Origin: Angiostrongylus vasorum
Lineage: Eukaryota > Nematoda > Chromadorea > Rhabditida > Metastrongylidae
Direction: 5' to 3'
DNA length: 64,000 bases
Assembly (NCBI GenBank): GCA_018806985.1
Contig: JADANN010000227.1
Location: 124,001 to 188,000 of the forward strand
In this document: positions 24,750 to 38,300 of the stretch, piece after piece
Numbering within the stretch: position 1 is the first letter of the stretch
Layout: every line of letters begins with the position of its first letter
Notes under the pieces: generated by a model
Databases searched by the model: none
Told to the model about the DNA's origin: nothing
Seen by the model: only the letters and a program-made list of their open reading frames with translations
Translations under genes and position numbers: made by a program

Positions 24750-25012
24750 AAAAAGTAAGGGACAAAGCTCTCGGCGTTGATCAATCCCTAAGGGGTTCGC
24801 CATGCATTCGATGATTGAATGCATATCCGGCGTTTACAATGACTCGCGGTGGCCTTTGGCTGTATCGAGCCAGTGCTGCTATCCTCCCAGACAAGACTGA
24901 TAGCAATTTGTCGACCTCGGAGGGTCGGAGGGCTTGGTGGGCCATGGGCACGGGGATCGATTCCATGTGTGTGTCGTAGTGGCGCCTCCAACCACTGCGC
25001 CACACGCGTCCT
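24750..25012 (-). mobile_element. SINE-A copy 7
   Basis: Full ends, with about 25 bp deleted in the distal block. Confidence 0.8.
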
Positions 25013-25829
25013 TATTGCCACGCTCCTTATGTCTATGATTATCTACATGCATTATGAAGCCTCACAGATTTTCCAAATATCTTTTTTTGCTTTCTTTTCG
25101 TGGAACTTTTCTCAACAAAATAAAACAGATCCATTGAAATATTTGGAAAGCGCAAGATGGAAACGAGTTGAATAATATTACTACCTACCCATGTGTTCAC
25201 TAACTCCACTCCAAATATTGTTCATCGGCTCCTTACTGGCATCTAAGTGAACTCGCTTCATTGAAATCGCATTTTACAAGGTTTGCTCAAGGATACTTAG
25301 ACCGACATCCTGCACGATAACAGTAAGTCGTGATGTGTAAATAGGGTTAAATTCTCGACGGAGTACATTCTCATCGTCAACTTCAGCTGGTGCAACTGTA
25401 TCCATATTTTATCTTGGCATGGCTATTCCGAATAGTTCAATCAGAACTTGAGCGCAACGGCGGCGTTATGATCTTTTGTCGTGCTGTTTTCACACATGAG
25501 AAATGATTGAGGGTGAATTCCCATCAGATTTCGAACATCAGTGCTTCTGGTGTTATCGTGTTACTTACCAGTAGTGGTAGCTCAGATAAAGTTTGTTATA
25601 AACTGCAGCTTTTGATTATTCAACAGGTTAGGAGCTGGATCTAATCGGATTTTAGGAATGTTTCCGGCTTGGGAATACTCTACAGAAAGACATTTCCTCG
25701 GTGTTCATGTATTTTATGTGAGAAAGCACTTTAACTCTTATCTCCATTTAAATCTATTGAATCTCAACGCTACGCACGCACTTCACCCAATCATGTTGAA
25801 CACTTTATTGCTTTATTATTGTACTAGTA

Positions 25830-26120
25830 AATATGGTGTAGCGCAGTGGTATTGGTGCCCAGCACCAATAGAAGGTCATTGGTTCGATCCTTCGTCCCAG
25901 CAAATCAAGCCTTCCTAACTAACGGTGTCGATGAATTGGTACTAAACCTGTCCAGGAAGGTGAAAACACTGATTAGTATATCGAAAGGACAACACAAGTC
26001 ATTGGGCTTGCCAGATATGAATTCAGTCATCTCTACGATGTCACGAATCGACTCCAATGCATGGCCTATCCATCGAACATATCATTAAGGAACGCTTCTT
26101 CCCTTATCCTCTAAATATGG
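25830..26120 (+). mobile_element. SINE-C copy 1
   Basis: tRNA-like head ATGGTGTAGCGCAGTGG with an excellent B-box GGTTCGATCC. It then has a diverged AATTGGTA central block and the distal GATATGAATTCAGTCATCTC block shared with family A. Confidence 0.7.
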
Positions 26121-26304
26121 TGTATAGGTTTAACATTTGCTTGCATGCCACCAAAAACCAATATATCAAGTAGGTTTCAGGATGTTGTGTACCGACGACG
26201 TCTGTTCTATGGATGATAGTTGTACTGTTCATATTCGCTGTGTTTACATGTATTTTTTTGTTGTCTCATTATGAACTTTGTACGTTGGGTAGGTGATTTC
26301 TCAG

Positions 26305-29300
26305 AAAAAAGTAGCCTAGGGAAGGATGAGTTACAAAAATCTTATCAGGCGCTCTTCTCGTGTATGAAGGGCATGACATTGGCTTATTCATCTCCCGTAT
26401 GGGCATTTGGTACATGAAATGCCAATTTTATTATGACGGTGGACCATAAGATACCTCAAAATCGGATTTGTCTGAGCGTGACAGGAAATCCCAAACCCAA
26501 ACCAATAACCGTGCCACACGTTGAAGACCATTCGATATTACTGCAATGTGACCATCCTCAAATGGGCTCGAACCTGCAAATTCCATCGACAGTAGACACG
26601 TCCTCTTCGGTCACTGTTTATACAACTTTATACTGCGCGACGACGGTGGTTCGATGTTGTTGTTTAAGATCTACCAACGAAGAATCCGAAAGAAATCGGA
26701 TTCGTTGCGATCAAAATATCGACGTGAAGATGAACATCGACGAGAGATGGAGAATCGAATGAAGGAGATCGCTAACAGGCGTATGTTCCTGCATTATTGA
26801 GTAAATCCTTAGATATACTGTATGGCAAGATGCCATAGATTCATGCCAGTTGAGTCAACTAAAACTTTGGAAGAACTCCAAAATTCAGTCCCTTAAATAC
26901 TATGCTATGTTAAGCCTGTACCATCTTTCTACAGTAGTATTATTCGATTCATTTGAAGCGTAAATAATTCCCGAACCTTATGTGCGGGGATAATAACGGA
27001 GTTTCTCAATTCAACAGATTTTTCTCATTTCAAAGCAGAAGGTCTGGACAAATGGACATTTTTCGGATTACGGACACGAAGCGTAGAGGTTGCAGTAGTT
27101 GACAGCCCGTAACGTTTTTCCTTCTGTTCTAGGAGAACAGTCACGGAAGTGTCCCGTTAAATTTGTACTTCATAATTTGCTAGGTAGCTAGTTGGGTGGG
27201 TAGCACAATGCCAGTGATGCCGATCATCACGAACACGGTGCTGCTCACTGGCCTACCGAACCTCCCAACCCTTCGAGGTCAGGAAACTAATACCAGACTT
27301 GTCTGGGAAGAGTTCACTCTCCAAATTACAAGTGGCGACGTTCTAACCCAGCTGTCTTACGATTTTAAAAAGAACCCACCTGACCAGAATTCAAGGACAA
27401 TTATGACGTAAAGAAAATCCTGAAACAGCTGCGAAACCCACGAGGAAAAGTTGGAAGACCTTCGTGGATGATAGATGCGAGGTGGCCAATCGAATGCAAG
27501 AAGTGATGGGATCCTTGCAACAGATGTGAGAGACGGGTCGTGTGAAATAAAATAACAAAATAATTGATGGGTAAAGAGCTGCATCAGTGTCTGATGCTCA
27601 ACTAGCAGCGAAGCCTTCGGGTGCAAAACTTCTACCGTCACCGCTAATCTATGATCTTTAACTCTCATGCGTATTGAGGGCCAAAAAAAGACCATGATGT
27701 GATCATTAGTTTTTTGTCTGTACAACGTTTCATTGATAGGTCGTACAGTTTTCTTAATGACCTATTAAGCAAAGTGTTCGCTTCATAGCCAGATATCTGT
27801 TTATCTTGCAGTGCAGATCTTCATGCTACTGACCATCATCTGTTTAACGAGCCTTTCTGATTCGTCTTTCATGTCATAGACCTTTTTGTGGCTATTCGTA
27901 ATTCAGATTATTTAATTATCTCACAAAATCCAGTTAGTACGTTAATTTTACTTGCACACCTTGCAGTACTGACCCTATTTAAGTAGGGGTAAGGAAGTTC
28001 CAAGTATGAGAGGCCATGACAAATGTCGTGAGAGCGGGAAATAACTCTTAGATAACCACTTAAAATGGGGATCGAATGCTTCTTTAATCTACCGTAGAAA
28101 TACAACTTCTTGCCTTGGATTCTGGCTGCAAAATATAGGTGGCCTTTACGGTTATTCACAAAAATGTCTACCACTGTGCTGGCTGGTCCAATGAATTGAG
28201 TCAGCTAAGCAAAACCAAGGATTTTCAGCCGTAGTTAGATCTACTTTCACCATCAATACATAATTGTCCCTTGTCTGAGCTCTTCCGCCTACCATTCACA
28301 GGGGACAGGCCCAACGCCTCACTTAAAGCACCTTATCATAGAAAGCATTGGATGCAACTGAACTGATTCCTTAAAAAAGCACATTCCGCTCACTCTGGCG
28401 AACAATTCATCTTGAAAATAATTAGACATGGTGAGGTCAACTATGTGTTCTTACCTGGTATAATACTTTAGCGGTACACACTCCTGCTCGACAATACGAT
28501 GAACGTGAACTGAAGGGCGAATTGGCGAAATCACAACAATTGGTGAGCCCATTTCGACGTCATTGATGTAATTCTCTTAGAAGTTTAGTTACTTGCAAGA
28601 ACAAACAGTTCAAAACAAGAAACGCGACAGCAGAACCCTCAATGAGCTTTCAGATAGTTCCACCAGTTCCACAATACGAAAATTCACCGCAAAAAATGAG
28701 AGAATTGCCGGAGAAACCCGCGACTCCTTCTAAGCCTGCTGCTGTACAGACTGTCAGGTAAGAAAAGCCCTTTCTATCTTCACGTGTAACGCATGGGTTA
28801 GAGATGTCCTCCGACACACACGACCCGTGGTTCGGTTCGATGCCTTGTGCTAACCGAGTCATTCCGGGGCTGGCAAATTGGTGCTAGAATTACCTGAGAA
28901 GATAAAACCACCGGTCTAATGAATTGGTACGCGTTTGAAAGTCATTGTAAAGAAGGAATATGCATTCAGTTTTCTCCATGATGCTCCAATATACTTTGCA
29001 TCGCTGAGGAATTAATCAACGTAAAGCGCTTTATCCTTTATTCCTTCACCTAAGTGCGAGGATTCTAACCCGTACAAATGACGTTTGACTTGGTCGTGTC
29101 TCATACGACGAATTGTCGTCCCAACATAGATTTTGAAGTGTTCACAACCAAAACAAATACATCGACCTTACCAGTGTCGTTAAAGGATCTGGTGGCGATA
29201 GTGAGAGAATGACTCTGGAAGCAGTACGAAGAGTGAATAAAAAGTACCGTATCATGTTCTTCCCTTTTTCCCACATTGTTTGATGCACTGTTTCTTGATC

Positions 29301-32300
29301 TTTGAAGGTTAACATTAGTTTCTTTCAACGTTGGCCAATATTTCTTCGTACGAATCTCGTTAGATAATTATGGCAGTTTTTGTTGATGGGCAAACACAAG
29401 TTTGGTATTACAGCATTTATTAATACAGAATAGCTGACGATTTGACGGTTCCGCCTTCTTCAGAGCCGTTTTGTTCTTTGTAAGTTTTCCAGTTATTTGA
29501 CGGAGACAAGACGCACAGAGCATTATACGGGCGATGAATGACATTCAACAGTGAATTATTTACAAGATTAATGCTGATGGCACTGATCGATAGAACTAGC
29601 TGAAAGACAGGCGAAACGTAGGACCCACATGGTGTGGCGGTGAACGCGTTAGCCCCCGGAAAGGGTAATAGCGCGTTCGTTCCCCAGCGCAAACACCTGC
29701 GGTCCGGAGTTTTGCAAATATCTCTGCACCATTATGGCTATTTACAAGATTGTTATGTCCAGTCCATTTTCTACAAAAAACAAATCTAACAAATAGTTAT
29801 CAATCTAGCGTTTTTTTTCTCCTAGGCAAGTTTGTTATGAATTTCCCGCACTCTAAAACAAGGGGAGGAGACGGAGTTTTGCATTTGACTTCTACCCACT
29901 GTGCTACTCATGCCCCCACTTCTCCATTGTTTTAGACGCGCGTCTTTGGTTGAAATGAACTACATCTGATACTGATATTTTATTGATCACAATGTGAACC
30001 GTTTTCTTTAGCAAACAGCAAAATTTGTTCAATTTCCAGTCCACCAAAATTCCCTATATTCACTGGAGGTACGCCATTGCAATCGAGCAGCTTCAAATGT
30101 GAAGGAGCAGTTCCAGTTGTTGACGACAAGACCAAAGATCCTGATTCCTATTTTTCAACAGTCACTACCAACGTAGTCAACAAGCCCACAACGACTGTTT
30201 CTGCTGGCACCGTTACTGGTATAACATCGTCAGAAGGGAAATCTACTGTGAGTACGATATCAATAAAACGAGCACTTAATCTGTCATGAATAGTGTATGA
30301 CTCTATAGTAATAGTGGATCTCTTGAGAAGAGAACTGATATTTGATACGTGTGATATGTGGGATTCAGAGGTTTTTTCCCAAAGGATTCAAAGACATCCT
30401 ATGAGAACCAAAGGACTACATTTACACTTGCACGTTCTCATTAGAAAAATTCTCACTCCATCAAGAAACGTCCTATACTCTTTTCCAGTCATGTCATCTA
30501 TATAACAATACTTTACAATTAAATTTGCTTCCTATAAAGAGTGTTCATAGAAGTTTTAATATGTTAAAGTACATCTAAATATCTACACTGCCATCACCTT
30601 GACATACTGATGACAGTGTATGTCATATATAACTGACATGGCTTTTCAATATTATACTTACATAGGTCTCGTAGTAGAATCTTCAGTTCTAATAACGAAA
30701 CCCTAAACCTGCTCAATAAATTATCCGTTTTTCTTCAAGGTCGAGACAGTCCAGATGGAAGCACCAGATGTCGCTGCAACTGTGCACACTGTGGCCAAGG
30801 AATGGCATGGCCATGATTCTCGTCCACCGTTAATCGACATCGTTGCTGTGCCAAAGAAACGGCACTGTTTAGGTTTGTACTTGATTAACAAATATGAGTG
30901 ACATTGTAGCGCAGCACGGTTAAGCCAGTGGCTTTTGGTACTTTACAATATAGACTTGGTTAATGGTTCAGCCCTGCGCCGTGAGTCCACCAAGTACACC
31001 CTCCGACATTTCTCTAAAATCTGCAAAATAGTTGCAGACCAGTATGAGAAGGTAATAGAGCTCACTGTGTATATCAGAAACCACCGGAATTTATTCTATA
31101 GACCAAATATCCACTCAATCACTTCTGCGGTGTTACGAATGGAGTTGAATGCAATGCATAGCGTATTCTTAAGGAATTTATCAACGATACAAGCTTCATG
31201 CTCCGTCATTTCATAAAACCATGGTTACCGTCCTGTTGCGATGAATGGCTTCTAAGCGATTTGGATTTTGCCTCGCTCAAACAGCTGATAACTGTGAAGT
31301 AATTGAGCTTTGCATGAAGTCAAATTTTCGGTTAATCGCAGACATGGCATAAGCCGTGTGACTTTCCTCACTTCCCTACTAGATCTGCAAGGACCTAATC
31401 TTAGTAAACAGCACTTATATCGATTTAGAATCAAGGCAGAGCACTACCGCTGAGAGTGCAACACCAACGGGAACAACAACCGGCAAACTTCCTACTGTAG
31501 GTTTATGACGACATGCTTTCTTAATCTGTTAAAGCTTCCTAACTCAAATTAAGCACGATTGATTCCTGAAAATAAAAGTCTTCTTTATTTTTTACGCATC
31601 TGAAGAAACAATGAAAATTTGTCTAATGTCCATTCTTTTGGATTTGTGATACAAAACAGTTTAGACGAAAGTTGAATCGTCATCGCCATGCACCTACACG
31701 AAATCAGAGGAGCCGTTAAGGTTTGGTTCAGATAGTTGAATGGCAAACAGGTCAATGCAAAACATCATTTTTGAGTAAATTATGGATTTAAAAAGAGCGA
31801 CAAGGTGAAGTTTGTGACATTTTCCATAGACTACTTAACTGCTTAGATCGTCCTGTCTTCAAATATTATCTGGGACGAGTCCCAGCACTTCTTCTAATCA
31901 TTTCCGTGTGTCTCAACTACAGGGTGGTCGTATTCGCGCTGAGACTTCGGCTTCATTATTGTTGTTGAATATGTTGTCGTCTTCCACTCAGTGCTTGTTG
32001 TTTCAAGGTCATGAATAGTTGGTGACCTTTTCTCACAGGATCCAGAAGAGCATTTAACACTTTGCCACCAGGATTCTTCTAGGATGACGGTAAATTCTGT
32101 GAATAGTCGACCGGCAGCTTGAGGATTATGTGGAGAGCCGAATCCTCATTTTCATGGGTTTCCTTTCGAAAAGACTGACTGTTGATGGAATTTCCCCCAT
32201 TACTTCATGTTCTGAGAAGCATATCTTGGACTGTGAGAAATGGTCCCGCGAGAAAAACAAATTTCCTGAGCTTATTACTGAGAATGTGAAGAAAATTGCA

Positions 32301-35300
32301 TACCAGAAAGCTGGATTTTATAAAGAGTGTGGGAGAGTGAGAATGAAGGAGAAAAGTAGGAATATTTCTCGCCAGTAGCACGGAAATTATAATAACTTCG
32401 TTATACTTTTTAACGGCACTGGACTCAGTAATACCTAAATTCGTCAGATTGTACTCTACTCTGAATAGGCAGCCCCCTAATGTCTGCGCCTAAGACTAAT
32501 TCTAGTTCCCAGGATCGACTTTCTATTAACCTCGGCATTGGAATATGAATGCGTCGTTTTCTTGTTCAGCAATCGCGAGGTTGTTACGTGGCATACATTT
32601 ACTTCCATAGAAAAACACAATACAATACAACAGTAGCTGACGTTTCGGCAGTATCGCCTTCTTCAGAGCCGCTTTTTACGTGCCTTCCAATGAGGAAGAT
32701 TAGAACAGCTGAAGGCACATAAAAAAGCGTTCTGAAGAAGGCGATACTGCCGAAACGTCAGCTACTGTTGTATTGTATTGTGTGTTTTTTATGGAAGTAA
32801 ATGTATGGTGTTTAACAACCTCGCGATTGCTGAGCAAGAAAACGCCTAATTCTAGTGTATCGACATTTATAAAGATATCTTAGATAAGATACTCGTATAC
32901 GTTAGATATAGCCAGACCTGGTACTGTGCTTTTGTCTGTGGACTTCGGAGGCTTGGTTGAGGATCTCAGACAAAACAACGAATCGATAACACATTTCTGT
33001 ACTCACAACAACTGACGAAGCACAGCGGACATCGATGGTGATTCTCAATCATCGAAATCGATGTGGAATCGTTTAGACGAAACGCAAATGTCACAGTTAT
33101 GCAACTTATCATAATGTAGTCATTCTCTCCAATTATTGGTGGAACTTAATGTTCAGTGCTGCTAACGACGATCAACGAACATCAGTACAACAACACATAA
33201 AACACGTAGTGTGGGAATGTTGAGATGTTATGGAACGAAGAAAGCTGGGAGGATTGAAGAAGTAGATGAGAATGGGGACAGCAAGACAAAGGACAAATGT
33301 ACGGCTACAGCAGTGTGGGAACATTCAGATGTATTGGTGTTGATTAACACAAGAAAATGAAAAGAAAGGGCAATCTGAGAGGATGGCGACACAAATGATA
33401 GTGCCATGTGCAGTCTTAGCTCAGTGGCAGTCCTTACATATGTCTTTTTTACAATGCTATGGTTCATAGTGTTAGTTCATATCAACAATAAACTTCAACA
33501 TTTTGTAAAACAAGAAGTTTAAAATTTTCAGGACAGAATCATCGGCATTCAGGGCAGGGAACGAGCTGGTGGCGGTAACGAATCAGCTGTCAAATAAGGC
33601 TGACCAAGGTTTATCACTAAAATTTGTCATTTTTTACCAAATATGATAATCTGAACACCCTTAAATACATAGCTTATTGAAATGACATAATATTATCGCA
33701 TGTTCAACTAAAACCATAGGCAAGCAAAGCTTTTAACCACGCGAAGAACACCTCAATTCCATTCGTATCCGTAGTGTATTAGCGCTGCCCGGTAAGCTCC
33801 GCCCTATAAACGGAAAAAGGCATAACAGCCAGGATAGCTCGATTAGTGATATAGCATGTTGTACTTCTGAACAAGCGGCCGAACTCATTGCCCGCCTGGA
33901 TAACGTTGTTGAAGTACGAACTACCAGTTGTAAATCGCAGACGGTGACTTGGGAAATCAATGGGCAAATCAGCTAAACACGACAGATCTTGTAAATGAGT
34001 CGTTCAATGAGTTATATCGTCCACATATTTTGTTGATCTCGAGAATGGAGACCGTTTAGTGGTGTGCTTTTATGAGCAGTAGCCTAACACTGTGAATTTG
34101 TTCAGTGACGCAAATATGTGGGTTTCATTTGTTAAGTAATGATATATTTATTTCCATGATCTTATAAACTGATCTTCTTTTGTTGATGCGAGGTTGGTAT
34201 AGGTCTTCGTTGTCGTTGTCGTTGTTGTTGGTGTCCCACTCGTAACATCACGCCTCTGAGGAAGGCGAAATCGCCGAAACGTCAGCCATCGACCAGCAAC
34301 ACCAACAACAACGACTACGACAACGAAGTCCTGTCCCAACCTCGCATCAGCAAAAGAAGATCAGTTTGTAAGATCACATAAATAGATATATCAACTATCT
34401 ATGCCAAGGTTTATAGAAAGTCGGTCTTTTGAGTTGTTAAGTGATGCATTTTTGTTACAGTTCCCAGGATCGACTCCCTATTAACCCCAGCATCGGATTA
34501 TAAATGCGCCGTTTTTCTTGTTCAGCAATAGCGAGGTTGTTATACAGTATACGTTTACTTCCGTACAAACAATACAATAGTAATTAACACAACAATACAA
34601 CTTGACTCTCATCAACCATATGCGACTGTAATCAGCGGTTCTTCCTTTGTGGAAGGCACGTTAAAAGCGGCTCTGAAGAAGGCGGTTCTGCCGAGACCTC
34701 TACTACTGTTGTGTTGTATGTGTTTGTATACGGAAGTAAATGTATGCTGTATAATCACCTGGCGATTGCTGAGCAAGAAAAACGACGCATTTATAATGCT
34801 TTACTGTTACCAGTTAGGGTTTCACTTATGAAGTAATTCATTATCTTTATTAGTTCTAGCAGCACCGTGCACAGGGACCGTTCTTCCCGTACTGGACAGC
34901 GCGTCGATTCGTGTTGACAAAAGTGGAACCGGTTGGTGTCAATTGTAATATTAATAAATCTAACCATATATTTCATAACAGGAAGTTCCACTGAGCAGGC
35001 GCATTTTATAAAAAATGAGGATGTACTGGTGTTGCTTCTTAGAATAGATTTCGAGTGTTTCAGATGGTGAATGGCATTGCAGTATGCTTTAAAATAAGTG
35101 GATAATTGAATTAACAGTAGAGACAGCAAGCTAGCGCAGTAGAGGTTTTTCTGTAATACACACAAGGTCGATCGTTCGATCCGGTGCAGAATAATAAATA
35201 ACTATCTCAACCTTATCTTTTCGAGGTCAGCAACTTGGTAGTAGGGTTTCCTGGTAGCAGAAAATGAGTTGACCTCGTACATCAAAGGCTCCCTGAGAGC

Positions 35301-38300
35301 CGAAGAATGGGCCAGATATGTATCCCATTACCTCTACGATACTGTGAATGGAGTCAAATGCATGAAGATGAATAATCAGCCTATTGTAGCAAGCAAAAAA
35401 CATTTTGTAATCATTGTCATTGTCGCCGACTGATCCACACTTTTTTCTTGTTTCGGCAACAACTCATTGTTGTTGCAGAATATGTCATCGTCAGGCCGAA
35501 GTCATGGCACGAAGATCGTAACCTCGGAGCATAGCATATGGGCTAGCAGTGGTAACGGACGTACAACTAGGTAAGGACGTGGGAAAGGTAATCGTTGAGC
35601 TTTTTCGCGCTCGATCAGTTCTTCCTTCTGTTCCCCGTCTCTGGCTCCCCAAGCCTTCGGTCCATCCGGGAGAGGCAAACTGCTACCAGACTTTTTCTGG
35701 GAGGATACATCGCTCTCTCAGAAATCGATCAGCGCCGAGAGCTCTATCATTTCTTATCGCTCTCAGTTTGTTTACCTACTTCATGTTTGGGCAAAAAATC
35801 TTGAATGACGTGGTGAAATTGCTGGAGATGACAGTGCCATCAACAATGTCGTGCGAGAATTTAGGTCGGTGCGCCGGCAACACAATGAATGACATGACGA
35901 CCACAGAAAAATAATGAACTACCACTACTAAGCTGAGAACTTTTTCGTCTTCATTGTCATTTCTTCCAAAATAACGGGAGAATTTTATGATTGTTTGTGA
36001 ATTCGAAAGAGGATGCTGGAACAATCTACGCTTTCTTACTGTGGCCTATCCTGCAGAGTCAGACGGTGTGAGGTACTCAGCTAAGAATGACATCCTGCCG
36101 TTTCATTTAGCTTTTAATTCCTAGTTTTCCAAAATTGTTGGTCTTATTGTATCCTATCTGCCCCTACCCTAGTTGTTGGATAACAGACAGAAATTCGTTT
36201 CCAGTGGCGAACCGCCATGAGGGTTCCCGAATACCAAACTGCACATGGTATTGGCGAAGATCTACTTGGCGCTCTTTGAGCGGCTCGCTATGAGCTGTTT
36301 TCGTCATTGTCAACCGTTGCAAATTTCAGAATATTGAGAAAAAAACAGGATGACTAGACAAGTTTGTTGGTTAGAAGTCTTCACGAAGACTAGGACTAGG
36401 GCAACGACAAACTTCGCTGAAATATCCTACGAGGGAAAGTTGCGGTGATATTGATTTAATTTCATCGACTACAAAAACCTTAAACGGATCTCGGAGAGGA
36501 CGGCCACGTTCACCAATTTCTCGACTTGCCCTTAATCTGATTTGTAACGTTCGATAGGATGACGTTAGTGAAATACGTTAACATCCTTCGTCCCCGCTTT
36601 TCTTGGGCTTAACTTCTCTTTCCATCAGAAAACATGTAGGTCGTCAAATTACTGGAATAAGATGAAAACGCATCCGGCGTCATTCATTATGCCATTATAC
36701 GGCTAAAGCTGAACAAAATTACATTTGCGGCAGATGAACGAAATGCTCCCACATTGACCATCGAGAAATGGCGATGACGTTGCAGTTGGGGTGTGTCAAC
36801 GAGAAGTTGTTACTCCGGATATGTGGTGCATTTCTAGAACATATAGAGAATTCAAATCCATGGTTTTCGTCCGAGAATATTATGAGGAATAGCAAGACAA
36901 CGCCCATGCGTTCCCATTGTGGCCGACAGGATCCTTCATGAAGAAAATAAAAGTGGCGATGAAGCTAGAAAATGTTACTTCCCTTTTATTTTATTTCCCC
37001 AGTATTAGTTATTACTAGACATGGAGATTTTTTCTAGAAATTTTCTAGAATTAACGTCTCTTTCGCTAACCTAGTCTGGCACTAGCCTTATAGCACTCTT
37101 GTATTCATTATCCGAAACACCACCTAATGTGACGTCATCACGGAAGTATCAGTGACAGTTTTCTGCCCATTGCTAATTGATGCATTCGAACTTTAGCGAC
37201 TGTATGAAGGAGGTCGACAGGCCGAAGGACGCAAAGCGCCCGAACGAGACCCAACCTCATGATGTCTACGAATTGCGTCGAGAACTACAGCGCCTACGAG
37301 CGAATGAGATCTCATTAGGAATGAAGGTATAGTACTAGCTATTACTAGAAATGGAGATTTAAAACAGCCTAACACCAATTAGTTTTTGTTTCCAAGTATA
37401 TTAAAACCGCTTTCAGCAAGTTCTTAACGAATCAAGAAGACGTAATCAGTCGTGTGTATCTTCTTCAACAACACGACTTAGGTATGTCGCTCACACTTCC
37501 GATAGCGTTTCCGAATGAGTCGATGCTCGAATTAGCTGGTTTTTCAATTACGATTAAGTGCTTAACTAGAACTCTACACATTCCACATTGCTAAACTGAA
37601 TCTGGAAGGAAATTACTCCATCACACTCAACCAACTGAATACAGGCATACTGGTGCTATCACTGCCACAAATAATCAACCAGATACTCCAAAGAAAACGT
37701 TACCACCACAAAAAAGGGGTCTACATCGAGACGAAAGGTTTGTTTTTGCTCAGGAATTATCGCAGTGTGGAGTGATGGTGGATATTTTGGAGGCTTAATG
37801 ACATATTGAAGATGTATGTCAATGCTTTTTTTGTGAGCAGAATCCTTAAGTAATATAACGAGGACTGTGGAACTATAGGGCTTTAGGAATTTAGAACAGT
37901 TTTTTATCTTACAGCTGGATTTTTGTTATGTGTTTATGATTTATGGCCACAGTAATAACGAATTCTCCTAACGCTTTGCCAATTCATCGTGGCTGGGAGG
38001 TGTTCTTGGGTGTCGGACTGCGATGTACAGCGCGGGACTCATTCCCCTGGTAGGGCCTCCCAAACTGAGAAGGAGTCCGGAATTTCCATCAAGAAGCCTA
38101 GCTAAGAGTAAACCAATACCAGGATCCACCACCGCCCTGGTATAAAAGTCGCATGACGGCAGATCTCCGTCTGATCCACAAGGGCTGCGACTGACTGTGG
38201 CGGAGAAGAACTGGGCAGACTTTGGCCAAGGTGACCTCGGGATTCCAGGGAACCACAATGGCTTAACCAGCAAATCTCCGAAAAGTGGAGATTATGCTGG

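Larger units (their letters stand above)
32506..32845. mobile_element. Fold-back element with paired hammerhead-like cores, bounded by a 9-bp duplication
   Basis: Two arms of about 140 bp (around 32550-32690 and 32707-32845) are near-perfect reverse complements: TTTTCTTGTTCAGCAATCGC on the left against its complement at 32822-32841, and ACAATACAATACAACAGTAG against its complement near 32763. The left end carries about 45 extra bp (TTCCCAGGATCGACT...) not mirrored on the right. Each arm has an intact core pointing outward. It lies in the 1.8-kb intron between exons 31665-31720 and 33532-33608. No open frame is present, so it is non-autonomous. Confidence 0.8.
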
